From Candidatus Competibacteraceae bacterium (GTDB lineage Bacteria > Pseudomonadota > Gammaproteobacteria > Competibacterales > Competibacteraceae), in the NCBI GenBank assembly GCA_016699715.1, contig CP065007.1, positions 1,984,001 to 2,048,000 on the forward strand: DNA of 64,000 nucleotides, read 5' to 3'. A model generated the notes under the pieces. That model was not told the origin of the DNA. It ran no database searches and worked only from the letters and a program-made list of their open reading frames with translations. The translations under genes and the position numbers were made by a program. Positions 18,033 to 26,897 of the stretch are shown here, piece after piece (position 1 is the stretch's first letter; every line of letters begins with the position of its first letter).

Positions 18033-18698
18033 ATGTTGGGATCGCACACACGGATTTTCGTCAGCTACAGCCACGCGGACGCCGAGTGGCTGAAACGCTT
18101 GCAAGTTCACTTGAAACCGCTGGCACGAGCAGGCTTGGTCGAATGGTGGGACGACACCCGGATTCTGCCCGGCATGGTGTGGCGGAACGAAATTGAAAAA
18201 GCCCTGGCCGCCGCCCAGATTGGCGTACTGCTGATCAGCGCGGATTTTCTGGCGTCCGATTTCATCGCCAACCACGAACTGCCGCCGCTACTGGCCGCCG
18301 CCCAAGACAAAGGCTTGACGATTCTGTCCTTGATCGTCGGGCCGTCCCAGTTCGAGCACACGCCGAAGACAGCCACCACTACCGATTCCAACCCGTTGGC
18401 ATGGCTGTGGGATAACCAGCAATGGGTATTTTCCGGGATCGGGGTCGCGATTGGAGCGGCGATTCTGGCTTGGGTGCTGAGTCCCTCACCGCCTCCCAAG
18501 CCCGCTACAGAGATTAAGGCCGTGGGTGGTGTCGCCACCGGTGGCGACATTCGCGGCAGTACCATCACCGTGAACGGCGCACCGCTCGATCAATCCAGCC
18601 CGACGCTTGGGACCAGGCGAGTTCAACCGACGACGAAGTTCGCGACATCCACCCTGATGACCGGACGCTCCAGGGACACCGCAACCGCTATCGCATAA
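18033..18698 (+). CDS. TIR domain membrane protein, apparently truncated
   Basis: 221 residues from the ATG at 18033, preceded by GGGAG at 18020; a start 42 bp upstream is possible. Residues 5-115 form a TIR domain: TRIFVSYSHAD, WWDDTRILPGMVW, and ISADFLASDFIANHELPPLL, which contains the Glu expected of NAD-cleaving TIR enzymes. The normal TIR end (SQFEHTP) breaks off into a Thr-rich linker, one membrane segment (about 132-150) and a GGVATGGDIRGSTITVNG element seen in linkers of TIR effector proteins. The last 25 residues overlap a convergent gene and look random. I infer an internal deletion and loss of the C-terminal sensor domain. Bacterial TIR proteins often act in phage defence; that role is unproven here. 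Confidence 0.75.
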   Translation: MLGSHTRIFVSYSHADAEWLKRLQVHLKPLARAGLVEWWDDTRILPGMVWRNEIEKALAAAQIGVLLISADFLASDFIANHELPPLLAAAQDKGLTILSLIVGPSQFEHTPKTATTTDSNPLAWLWDNQQWVFSGIGVAIGAAILAWVLSPSPPPKPATEIKAVGGVATGGDIRGSTITVNGAPLDQSSPTLGTRRVQPTTKFATSTLMTGRSRDTATAIA

Positions 18699-18964
18699 TT
18701 CCTGGCCCACTCGCCACCGGCCTCGAAGCGCTCCTCACCGCCATCCATGGCGACATTCAGGATCATGTCGAGCAGCAGGATCTTACCCGTCGGGTTGGAG
18801 GGTATGCACCCCATCTCCTCGAATTCCCCGGCCAGCCAGGCGCGCGCCTGATCCCTGTCCATGCTCTGTATATCGCCATCGTGCAGCATGATCTCGTATT
18901 CCCTGTCGCGGTCGAACGATACGATAACGATGTCACTCACTTTCGTCTCCTCGGTGTCGATCAT
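18623..18964 (-). CDS. Hypothetical small acidic protein
   Basis: 113 residues from the ATG of MIDTEETKVSD (an upstream in-frame start would add 19 residues). It has no signal peptide or membrane segment. It is rich in Asp and Glu in the first half (FDRDREYEIMLHDGDIQSMDRDQA), followed by a hydrophobic, regular second half. Composition looks coding, but I recognise no family. Its 3' end overlaps the end of the convergent TIR gene by 76 bp, which suggests that the TIR tail is the artificial member of the pair. Confidence 0.5.
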   Translation of the reverse strand: MIDTEETKVSDIVIVSFDRDREYEIMLHDGDIQSMDRDQARAWLAGEFEEMGCIPSNPTGKILLLDMILNVAMDGGEERFEAGGEWARNYAIAVAVSLERPVIRVDVANFVVG

Positions 18965-19088
18965 GGCCTTGCGGCCTTCTCGATAACTGTTGGTTTTATT
19001 GAGAATAATTAGAGCTTGCATTCAAATAGATGCGATCATAAAACGAATTCCTGAACCATTCGGAAAATGGTATGGACCAAGAGTCCGA

Positions 19089-20141
19089 TCAGCGGGATTT
19101 ACCGATTCGCAATTCGGAATCCATTATAGAGTGCTTACCCGCCTGCTTGCTGTCTCGCCGATATTTTCCGGGCAGCGTTCCCGTCCACGACTTGAAGGCC
19201 CGATAGAAAGCGCTGGTTTCGGAAAAACCCAATTCCAGGGCAATATCCAAAATACTACGCTGAGAGTGACACAACTGTTCGATGGCCATGTCCCGGCGCA
19301 GGGAATCCTTGATCGCCATGAACGTCTGCCCTTCACTCTCCAGCTTGCGCCGCAGCGTCGATGGCGACAGATGAAATTCTCGGGCAATCGTCTCGAATTC
19401 CGGCCATTCCGGCGTGGAGATACGCTGCAAATGTTTGCGAATGCGCGCATAAAGACTGCGAGAGTCACGGTACTTGACCAGGAAATTAGCCGGCGCATTG
19501 CGGAGAAATTCGCGTAGGGCGGCTTCATTGCGTCGAATCGGCAAGGCCAGGTGCTCGGCTTCGAAAACCAGGGTGGTATCGGGCGCGCCGAAGCGGGTTT
19601 CGGGGCCGAACAGCACGCGATATTCATCGGCGTGATCGGGGCTGGGTTGCATGAAAGCAGTTCGCAAGATGGGCAGGCGCCGGTTGGCCAGCCAGCACAT
19701 CAAACCGTGCAGGATCATCAACAGAGTGCCGTGCGCGAACAGCCGGGGGGGCGTCCTCGGACAGATCAGGATAATGGAGCCTTCCGAACCGTCGATACCG
19801 AGCCGGCCCTGGGTGTCGTCCAACACCAGGGCCAGAAAATCGAGCGCGCGCCGGATCGCTTTTTCCAATGTCCCGGCACCGAGCACCGCAAAGCACAACA
19901 ACTTAAAACTTCCATAACGCATGGGATGACTATCAAGCCCGAACAATTCGTCGTTCAGGGCGCGCGCCACGACATGCCATAAAACGCCGTAGTGCGACGC
20001 CGCTATTCGGGCATCGGGCAGTTCGAGCAAATCCGGCGAGATCCCGGCGCTACGCAGCATGGCATCCACATCCAGCCCACGCTGGGAAGCGCCATAAACG
20101 GCTTCCTTCACAAAACAGATCGATACCGTATCTTTGTCCAC
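19089..20141 (-). CDS. AraC family transcriptional regulator
   Basis: About 350 residues from a GTG at 20141 with AGGA 8 bp upstream; a GTG at 20219 in the same frame would add 26 residues of poor character. The N-terminal ligand-binding region is of the arabinose-binding-like AraC type (GSFKLLCFAVLGAGTLEKAI, HYGVLWHVVARALNDELFG). The C-terminal double helix-turn-helix has LHLSPSTLRRKL-like and ILDIALELGFSETSAFYRAFKSWTG motifs. It is divergent from the acyl-CoA catabolic cluster starting at 20279, so it is probably the activator of that cluster, responding to its substrate or a CoA thioester. Confidence 0.88.
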   Translation of the reverse strand: MDKDTVSICFVKEAVYGASQRGLDVDAMLRSAGISPDLLELPDARIAASHYGVLWHVVARALNDELFGLDSHPMRYGSFKLLCFAVLGAGTLEKAIRRALDFLALVLDDTQGRLGIDGSEGSIILICPRTPPRLFAHGTLLMILHGLMCWLANRRLPILRTAFMQPSPDHADEYRVLFGPETRFGAPDTTLVFEAEHLALPIRRNEAALREFLRNAPANFLVKYRDSRSLYARIRKHLQRISTPEWPEFETIAREFHLSPSTLRRKLESEGQTFMAIKDSLRRDMAIEQLCHSQRSILDIALELGFSETSAFYRAFKSWTGTLPGKYRRDSKQAGKHSIMDSELRIGKSR

Positions 20142-20278
20142 GGCTTTTTCCTGCCGCCTCAACAACGCCAGTTGCAAAAACTTCCAAATGATTTGGCGGA
20201 TTTTCGCATGGAGGATCACCCGAGCACTCTCTTAGAATGAGATCGACTCTAGCAAAATAAATTGGCGTCAGGCGGAGT

Positions 20279-21052
20279 ATGACCATGAATATCGATGACC
20301 ACGTTTTTCTCGTGACCGGCGGCGCTTCCGGCCTCGGCGCGGCCACCGTGCGAATGCTCGTCGCCGGCGGCGGCAAGGTAGCGATTGCCGATATGAATCG
20401 GGAAGCGGGCGAAGCACTCGCCACCGAATTCGGCCCAGCCGCCCGCTTCATGCTCACCGACGTGGCCGACGAGGCAAGCGGCCGGGCAGCGGTCGATGCG
20501 ACCACAAGCGCGTTTGGCGCTCTGCACGGCCTGGTCAACTGCGCCGGCATCGCTCCGGCGGAAAAAGTGCTGGGCAAGGGTGAAGCGCTCGGGCTAACGA
20601 CTTTCGCCAAGGTGGTGCAAATCAACCTGATCGGCGCGTTTAACATGATTCGCCAGGCGGCCACCGCGATGGCGCGCAACGAACCCAACACGGCCGGCGA
20701 GCGCGGCGTCATTGTCAATACGGCGTCGGTGGCTGCTTTCGAGGGCCAAATCGGGCAAGCGGCCTATGCGGCGTCCAAAGGCGGCGTGGTGGCGATGACT
20801 CTGCCCATCGCCCGGGAACTCAGCCGTCAGGGCATCCGGGTGATGAGCATTGCGCCCGGCGTCATGGAAACCCCCATGCTGCTGGGTATGCCTCGGGAGC
20901 TGCGGGACTCTCTCGGTAAAATGGTGCCCTTTCCCTCTCGCCTCGGCCAACCCGCCGAGTTTGCCGGTCTGGTGCGCCATATCCTCGAAAATAGCTATCT
21001 CAATGGCGAGGTCATCCGCCTCGATGGCGCCATTCGCATGGGCGCGAAATAG
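20279..21052 (+). CDS. SDR 3-hydroxyacyl-CoA dehydrogenase (HSD10 / type 2-like)
   Basis: 257 residues. NAD-binding loop TGGASGLGAATV at residues 14-25, NCAGIAPAEK (NAG-type motif), catalytic Ser in NTASVAAFEG and YAASKGG (YxxxK). The N-terminus and the GEALGLTTFAKVVQINLIGAFNMIR segment are like human HSD10-type enzymes, which oxidise 3-hydroxyacyl-CoA and 3-hydroxy-2-methylacyl-CoA. It opens a co-directional cluster with an acyl-CoA dehydrogenase 36 bp downstream. BadH-type 2-hydroxycyclohexanecarboxyl-CoA dehydrogenase is an alternative in view of the badI-like gene, but the sequence is closer to HSD10. Confidence 0.85.
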   Translation: MTMNIDDHVFLVTGGASGLGAATVRMLVAGGGKVAIADMNREAGEALATEFGPAARFMLTDVADEASGRAAVDATTSAFGALHGLVNCAGIAPAEKVLGKGEALGLTTFAKVVQINLIGAFNMIRQAATAMARNEPNTAGERGVIVNTASVAAFEGQIGQAAYAASKGGVVAMTLPIARELSRQGIRVMSIAPGVMETPMLLGMPRELRDSLGKMVPFPSRLGQPAEFAGLVRHILENSYLNGEVIRLDGAIRMGAK

Positions 21053-21088
21053 GCGAAATAGCTTGCGCATTGCAGGCAGGACGGACCG

Positions 21089-22225
21089 ATGATTCTCACT
21101 CAAGAGCAGGAAATGATCCGCGACACCTTACGGCACTTCGCGCGGGAACGGCTGGCGCCCAACGCCGCCGAATGGGAGCGTACCCGGACTTTCCCTCGCG
21201 CAGCCCTGGCCGAACTGGCCGAACTGGGGGTCATGGGCATGGTGATCCCGGAGCGATGGGGCGGCGCCGGCCTGGATTATCTATCGATGGTGCTGGCCGT
21301 TGAAGAGATTGCCGCTGGTCATGCGGCCACCTCCACCATCGTTTGCGTGCAGAATTCGCTGGCCTGCGGGATTACGCTGAACTACGGCAACGACGCCCAA
21401 AAGGAACGCTATCTCACCCGGCTGGCAAGCGGGGAATGGCTGGGCTGCTTCTGCCTCACCGAGCCCCATACCGGTTCCGACGCCGCCGCGCTGCGCACCA
21501 CGGCGCGGCGGGATGGCGACCACTGGGTACTGCATGGCGCCAAGCAATTTATCACCACCGGCAAGGAAGGCCAGCTTGCCATCGTCTTTGCCGTAACCGA
21601 TCCGTCCGCCGGCAAGAAAGGCATCTCCTGTTTCCTGGTCCCGACCGACACGCCAGGGTACATCGTGGCTCGGCTGGAGGAAAAAATGGGGCAGCACGCC
21701 TCCGATACGGCGCAGATTCTGTTCGAGAACTGCCGGATACCGGTCGAAAATCTGCTGGGCCAAGCGGGGGAAGGCTACAAGATCGCCTTGTCCAATCTGG
21801 AAGCTGGCCGGATCGGCATTGGCGCCCAGTCCGTGGGCATGGCCCGCGCCGCCTTCGAGGCCGCCGTGGGCTACGCCAGGGAACGGGAAGCGTTCGGGGT
21901 GCCTATCGTCCAGCATCAGGCGGTGCTGTTCCGGCTGGCCGACATGGCGACCCAAATCGAAGCCGCCCGGCAGATGATCTGGCACGCCGCCAGCCTGCGG
22001 GACGCCAATCGCCCCTGTCTGAAGGAAGCCTCCATGGCCAAGCTGTTCGCTTCCGAAATGGCCGAGCGGGTTTGCTCGGACGCCATCCAAATCCACGGTG
22101 GTTACGGTTACAGTACCGACTTTCCCGTGGAACGCATCTATCGAGACGTCCGAGTCACCCAAATCTACGAAGGTGCTTCCGATATTCAGCGCTTGGTGAT
22201 CGGTCGGGCCGTGCTCGGCGGCTGA
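21089..22225 (+). CDS. Acyl-CoA dehydrogenase (short/branched-chain type)
   Basis: 378 residues, a full FAD-dependent acyl-CoA dehydrogenase. LGCFCLTEPHTGSDAAALRT and KQFITTG bind FAD and substrate. The catalytic base is Glu361 in the C-terminal IYEGASDIQRLVIGR position used by MCAD and SCAD, not the position of isovaleryl-CoA dehydrogenase. Introduces an alpha-beta double bond in the acyl-CoA and passes electrons to ETF. Chain specificity cannot be read. It lies 17 bp before the CoA-transferase gene. Confidence 0.9.
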   Translation: MILTQEQEMIRDTLRHFARERLAPNAAEWERTRTFPRAALAELAELGVMGMVIPERWGGAGLDYLSMVLAVEEIAAGHAATSTIVCVQNSLACGITLNYGNDAQKERYLTRLASGEWLGCFCLTEPHTGSDAAALRTTARRDGDHWVLHGAKQFITTGKEGQLAIVFAVTDPSAGKKGISCFLVPTDTPGYIVARLEEKMGQHASDTAQILFENCRIPVENLLGQAGEGYKIALSNLEAGRIGIGAQSVGMARAAFEAAVGYAREREAFGVPIVQHQAVLFRLADMATQIEAARQMIWHAASLRDANRPCLKEASMAKLFASEMAERVCSDAIQIHGGYGYSTDFPVERIYRDVRVTQIYEGASDIQRLVIGRAVLGG

Positions 22226-22242
22226 CCGTTTGGAGATTTTCG

Positions 22243-23382
22243 ATGGGCCCATTACAAGGCATCAAGGTTGTCGAATTCGCCGGACTCGGTCCGGTGCCCT
22301 TTTCCGGTATGGTGCTGTCCGATCTGGGGGCGGAGGTCGTGCAGATCAACCGTGAAACCAATGCCCCGGAAAGCAACCTGTTTGCGCCGGAAAAGAACAT
22401 TCCCGACCGGGGACGGCGCATCGTCCGACTCGATCTGAAAACCCCCGCCGGCATGGCGGCGGCCTTACGCCTGATCGAGCATGCCGACATGCTGATCGAG
22501 GGCTTTCGGCCCGGCGTCATGGAGCGGTTGGGGCTGGGACCGGAGCTCTGTCTGGCTCGAAACCCGCGACTGGTCTACGGTCGCATGACCGGTTGGGGTC
22601 AAACCGGACCATTGGCGCAAACCGCCGGTCACGACATCAATTATCTGGCCTTGTCCGGCGCGCTGCACGCCATCGGCCGCGCGGACGGCGGACCGACGCC
22701 ACCGCTGAATCTGATCGCCGACTATGGCGGCGGCGCCATGCTGCTGCTCGTCGGCCTGCTGGCCGCCCTGCTCGAAACCGGGAAATCCGGGCAGGGACAG
22801 GTGGTGGACGCGGCCATGAGCGACGGTTCCGCCCTGTTGATGGCCGCCATCTACAGCCTGAAGGCGATGGGATACTGGAACGATCGGCGGGAAAGCAACT
22901 TTCTCGATGGCGGCGCCCATTTCTACGACACCTACCAGTGCGCTGACGGTAAATGGCTGGCGGTGGGTCCCATCGAGCCCCATTTTTACCGGATCTTGCT
23001 CGAAGGCTGCGGCGTTACCGATCCCGACCCCAGGCAGCAATGGCATCCAAAATCCTGGCCAACCATGAAGGAGCGTCTGCGCGTGGCGCTGCGCACCAAG
23101 ACCCGCGACGAATGGTGCACGCTATTCGAGGGCAGCGATGCCTGCGTCACGCCGGTGCTCGGCCTGGAGGAAGCACCCACGCACCCGCACAACCAGGCCA
23201 GACAGACCTTCGTCGAGCATGCCGGTCTCGTGCAACCCGCGCCCGCGCCACGCTTCAGCCGTACCCCCGCCGAGATTCGGAGCGCGCCGGGGTCGCCAAT
23301 CAGCCCTTCGAACGATTGGCTGACGGAATGGGGATTTTCCGAAACCGAGATTGCTCAATTCGTGTCCGCCGGGACGCTCTAA
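22243..23382 (+). CDS. CaiB/BaiF family protein, alpha-methylacyl-CoA racemase-like
   Basis: 379 residues from the ATG of MGPLQGIKVVEFAG with TGGAG 7 bp upstream. Class III CoA-transferase fold: FAGLGPVPFSGMVLSDLGAEVV at the start and GRMTGWGQTGPLAQTAGHDINYLALSGALHAIGR in the middle, the latter matching alpha-methylacyl-CoA racemases (general acid/base His and Asp in the AGHDINY block). It would interconvert 2R/2S-methylacyl-CoA so that a stereospecific dehydrogenase can act, or transfer CoA. The neighbour dehydrogenase supports the racemase reading. Confidence 0.85.
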   Translation: MGPLQGIKVVEFAGLGPVPFSGMVLSDLGAEVVQINRETNAPESNLFAPEKNIPDRGRRIVRLDLKTPAGMAAALRLIEHADMLIEGFRPGVMERLGLGPELCLARNPRLVYGRMTGWGQTGPLAQTAGHDINYLALSGALHAIGRADGGPTPPLNLIADYGGGAMLLLVGLLAALLETGKSGQGQVVDAAMSDGSALLMAAIYSLKAMGYWNDRRESNFLDGGAHFYDTYQCADGKWLAVGPIEPHFYRILLEGCGVTDPDPRQQWHPKSWPTMKERLRVALRTKTRDEWCTLFEGSDACVTPVLGLEEAPTHPHNQARQTFVEHAGLVQPAPAPRFSRTPAEIRSAPGSPISPSNDWLTEWGFSETEIAQFVSAGTL

Positions 23383-23482
23383 AGGCAAGAGCGATTTGGA
23401 TCATCGACGACGTGAGCTCTGGCGACGGATTCGTTCAATAACGGCACGACTCCCGCGATCAGCCCAATAGAGATCCTCGACC

Positions 23483-23917
23483 ATGCATTTCACCTCATGC
23501 AATCCTGAGTTTGCCGCGGCCGTGCAAGCCAGTTTCGAACAACAGGGGCTGATGAAAACCTTGGGTGCGACGCTGGATCGTATCGAACCGGGGGCGGTCG
23601 ACATCTCGATTCCCTACCGCGCCAACCTCACCCAACAACATGGCTTCCTGCACGCGGCGGTCACCACCGCGATCGCCGATACCGCGAGCGGCTACGCTGC
23701 CCTATCCTTGATGCCGGCCGGAAGCGAAGTCCTCACCATCGAATTCAAAGTCAACCTGCTCCGGCCAGCCGCGGGAACCCACTTTGTCGCCGAGGGCCGC
23801 GTGGTCAAACCCGGCAAGACGATCACGGTGGCGCGCGCCGATGTCTTTGCCCACACCGACGGGGCGCCGATCCTCATCGCCACCCTGCTCGCCACGATGA
23901 TCGCATGGGCTGGCTGA
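23483..23917 (+). CDS. PaaI family hotdog thioesterase
   Basis: 144 residues. The hotdog motif QQHGFLHAAVTTAIADTASGYAA contains the HGG-like turn and catalytic Asp region of PaaI-type acyl-CoA thioesterases. LTIEFKVNLLRPA is the family's second strand. Probably recycles CoA from dead-end thioesters in this pathway. It starts 100 bp after the preceding gene; I see nothing in that gap. Confidence 0.85.
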   Translation: MHFTSCNPEFAAAVQASFEQQGLMKTLGATLDRIEPGAVDISIPYRANLTQQHGFLHAAVTTAIADTASGYAALSLMPAGSEVLTIEFKVNLLRPAAGTHFVAEGRVVKPGKTITVARADVFAHTDGAPILIATLLATMIAWAG

Positions 23918-24015
23918 GCCTCGTCCGCGACGAACGGCATGAACTCGCCTCGATCAAGCCGGCAAGAAATAAAGAAAACCGCTTTCCGATATCCGCAACC
24001 CACCAAGGAGTGATC

Positions 24016-24795
24016 ATGATCGTCGACTATGAAGACATCCTGTACGAGATCAAGGATGGCGTCGCCACCATCACCATCAATCGTCCCGACAAATACAACG
24101 CCTTCCGCGCCCAGACCTGTGAAGAAATGATTCACGCTTTTCAGAAGGCTGGCTGGGATCGGTCGGTGGGCGTCATCGTCCTGACCGGCGCCGGCAACAA
24201 GGCATTCTGCACCGGCGGCGACCAGTCGGCCCACGCCGGACACTACGATGGACGGGGCGTGATCGGCCTGCCGCTGGAGGAGTTGCAAGCCGCGATCCGC
24301 GAGGCGCCCAAACCCGTCATCGCCAAGGTGCGTGGCTACGCCATCGGCGGTGGCCATGTGCTGGCGCTGCTGTGCGATCTGACCCTCGCCGCCGAATCGG
24401 CCAAGTTCGGCCAGGTCGGTCCCAAGGTCGGTTCGGTGGACCCCGGTTTCGGCACCGCCTACATGGCGCGGGTCATTGGCGAGAAGCGGGCGCGGGAAGT
24501 CTGGTATCTGTGCCGCCAGTACACGGCGGCGGAGGCGGTACAGATGGGGCTGGCCAACAAAGCGGTTCCCGATGACGAACTGGATGCCGAGGTGGAGCGC
24601 TGGTGCGCGGAGATTCTAGAGAAAAGCCCGACCGCGCTGGAGTTGGCCAAACGCTCCTTCAACGCCGACACCGCCCACATCGCCGGGATTTCCTCATTGG
24701 GTTTGAAAGCGGTCAGTCTGTTCTACGGCACCGAGGAATCCCAGGAAGGGGTGCGGGCCTTTCAGGAAAAACGTAAACCAAAATTCCGTGACTGA
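24016..24795 (+). CDS. badI: 2-ketocyclohexanecarboxyl-CoA hydrolase-like (BadI / MenB branch of crotonases)
   Basis: 259 residues from the ATG at 24016, preceded by an ideal AAGGAG at 24005. The whole sequence follows the BadI pattern as I know it from Rhodopseudomonas: EDILYEIKDGVATITINRPD, FCTGGDQS..GHYDGRG, YAIGGGHVLALLCDLT, FGQVGPKVGSVDPGFGTAY, and EKRAREVWYLCRQY. The VDPG residues separate it from MenB, which has FDGG there. BadI opens the ring of 2-oxocyclohexane-1-carboxyl-CoA to pimeloyl-CoA in anaerobic benzoate and alicyclic acid degradation. It is the most specific gene of this cluster. The true substrate may be another cyclic beta-keto acyl-CoA. Confidence 0.8.
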   Translation: MIVDYEDILYEIKDGVATITINRPDKYNAFRAQTCEEMIHAFQKAGWDRSVGVIVLTGAGNKAFCTGGDQSAHAGHYDGRGVIGLPLEELQAAIREAPKPVIAKVRGYAIGGGHVLALLCDLTLAAESAKFGQVGPKVGSVDPGFGTAYMARVIGEKRAREVWYLCRQYTAAEAVQMGLANKAVPDDELDAEVERWCAEILEKSPTALELAKRSFNADTAHIAGISSLGLKAVSLFYGTEESQEGVRAFQEKRKPKFRD

Positions 24796-24836
24796 TTCGA
24801 GATTTTTCATCGGCGATCGACCGCTAATCAAGGTAA

Positions 24837-25310
24837 ATGGTCATGGCGCGCATCTCCCAGGCGGAATTCGAACAACTGGCTCATGAGCACGTCCCCTTTG
24901 TGGGGATGTTGGGGATTCAGGTGGAAAGCCTGGAAGCCGGCAGGGCCAGCATCCGCATACCCTTCCGCGAGGATTTCATCCGGCCCGGCGGCACGGTGTC
25001 GGGTCCGGTGCAGATGGCGCTGGCGGACATCGTGATGTATGCGGTGGTGCTCAGTCTGATCGGGCGGGTGGAACTGGCCGTCACCACCAATCTAACCTGC
25101 AATTTTTTGCGCCGTCCCAAGCCGGTCGATTTAATTGGCCGGGGTCAAATTCTCAAACTGGGCAAGCGGTTGGCGGTGGGTGAAGTGCTGCTGTATTCGG
25201 ACGGCGACCCGGAGCCCGTGGCCCATGTAAGCTGCACCTATTCGATTCCGCCCACGGCTCAGGAGCCGGTCGCCATTGCTCCCTTGCCCTCGCCCATCGA
25301 GGCGCATTGA
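24837..25310 (+). CDS. Hotdog-fold acyl-CoA thioesterase (PaaI-like)
   Basis: 157 residues; a second Met two codons on is an equally possible start (AAGG at 24830). It carries PGGTVSGPVQMALADIVMYAVVLS, the hotdog helix, and the TTNLTCNFLRRPKP strand. Second thioesterase of the cluster, only distantly similar to the one at 23483. It is the last plus-strand gene before the convergent ABC transporter operon. Confidence 0.8.
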   Translation: MVMARISQAEFEQLAHEHVPFVGMLGIQVESLEAGRASIRIPFREDFIRPGGTVSGPVQMALADIVMYAVVLSLIGRVELAVTTNLTCNFLRRPKPVDLIGRGQILKLGKRLAVGEVLLYSDGDPEPVAHVSCTYSIPPTAQEPVAIAPLPSPIEAH

Positions 25311-25353
25311 TCCGCAACCACCTCGTCGCGACCTGTAATGTGCGATGGCCGCC

Positions 25354-26187
25354 TCAGGAAAGCCAGCGCTTGCGGCGGCGGTAGTGCTTGATGTCCTTGA
25401 AGGATTTACGTCCGGAGGAAGAAATGCCCAGGTAGAATTCCTTGACATCCTCATTGCCGCGCAGATCCTCGGCGTCACCCTCCATCACCACCCGGCCGTT
25501 TTCCAGGATGTAGCCGAAATTGGCGTAACGCAGCGCCATCATGGTGTTCTGCTCGGCCAGCAGGAAACTGACGTTTTCCTGGCTGTTCAAATCCTTCATG
25601 ATTTCGAAGATTTCCTCGACGATTTGCGGCGCCAGTCCCATGGACGGTTCGTCGAGCAGGATCATTTCCGGCTTGGCCATCAGCGCGCGGCCAATGACGC
25701 ACATCTGCTGTTCCCCGCCGGAGGTATAGCCAGCCTGGGAGCCGCGCCGGGTCTTGAGGCGCGGGAAATAGTGGTAAACCTTTTCCAGGCTTTCCTTCAA
25801 GGCACTCCGGGAAATCGAGCGGGTATAGGCGCCGGTCAGCAGATTTTCCTCGATGCTCAGATGACCGAAGCAGTGGCGCCCCTCCATGACCTGAATGACG
25901 CCACGCTTGACCAGTTCGTTCGGAGTCAGTTGGTCGACCCGGCTCCCCTTGAATTCAACCGATCCTTTGGTCACATCGCCGCGCTCGGCGTGCAATAGAT
26001 TGGAAATAGCTTTCAGGGTCGTCGTTTTCCCCGCCCCATTAGCCCCCAGCAAAGCAACGATTTTGCTCTTGGGTACGCTGAGGGATACCCCCTTCAACAC
26101 CAGGATCACATGGTCGTAAATGACCTCGATGTTGTTGATCGTCAAATAATGCTCAGCCGCCGGGGCGGCTACGGAATGAGTAGCCAT
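25354..26187 (-). CDS. livF: Liv-type ABC transporter ATP-binding protein (LivF-like)
   Basis: 277 residues. Walker A GANGAGKTTT, signature TSGGEQQM, Walker B ILLDEPSMGLAP. Second ATPase of a hydrophobic amino acid/acyl uptake family importer. The C-terminal tail SSSGRKSFKDIKHYRRRKRW is basic and longer than in E. coli LivF. It is the last gene of the minus-strand operon, downstream of the IS-split livK, so its expression may be reduced by polarity or driven from within the IS. Confidence 0.9.
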   Translation of the reverse strand: MATHSVAAPAAEHYLTINNIEVIYDHVILVLKGVSLSVPKSKIVALLGANGAGKTTTLKAISNLLHAERGDVTKGSVEFKGSRVDQLTPNELVKRGVIQVMEGRHCFGHLSIEENLLTGAYTRSISRSALKESLEKVYHYFPRLKTRRGSQAGYTSGGEQQMCVIGRALMAKPEMILLDEPSMGLAPQIVEEIFEIMKDLNSQENVSFLLAEQNTMMALRYANFGYILENGRVVMEGDAEDLRGNEDVKEFYLGISSSGRKSFKDIKHYRRRKRWLS

Positions 26188-26897
26188 GCGCGGGTATCCG
26201 ATTGCGAAGGGGCGCTCGCAAGCGCCCCGGATGGATTATATTTCTTTTGCGCAGTCACGCGGCGTAATGCCCTTTTCCTTGGCATATTGCTGGGCGGACG
26301 CCTTGAACAGCGGATGGATCAGGGCCTTGTTGCCTTCGATCCAGTCGGAAACCACCACCCACTTCTCGCCGTCCCATTGCTGGATCTTCACCTTGCCCGA
26401 ACCTTCGTGGTTGTCGCAGGAGGTCTTGATTTCCGGCAGCAGGTTGGTGGCGCCGATCTCCTTCAGACGGGCATCGGTGATATCCAGGTTTTCCAGGCCC
26501 CAACGCACTTGTTCGCCGGTCATGGCCTTGCCCTCGCCATATTTTTCCTGGGCCTTGCGCACGGCCTCGACCGACAGAACGGCGGCGGAAACACCCCGGT
26601 TGTACAGGATAGTGCCGATCTTGGACGTGTCTCCCAGGTTGCCCTGACCGGCGCCATAGACCACTTTTTCGATATCGGCGATGAGCGGCACGTCCTTGCC
26701 GGCCACGTTCCAGGTCGCGGACATATAGCCCTTGGCGGCGTCTCCGGCCGGCACGGTGTCCTCCTCGGAACCCGCCCACCAGGAACCGATCATCTTGTCC
26801 CGAGGGAAACCCACCTTCTGGGCGGCCTTGATGGCGGTCTGATTCATGACGCCCCAGCCCCAGAAAATGACGTAATACCGATTACTAATAGATTTTA

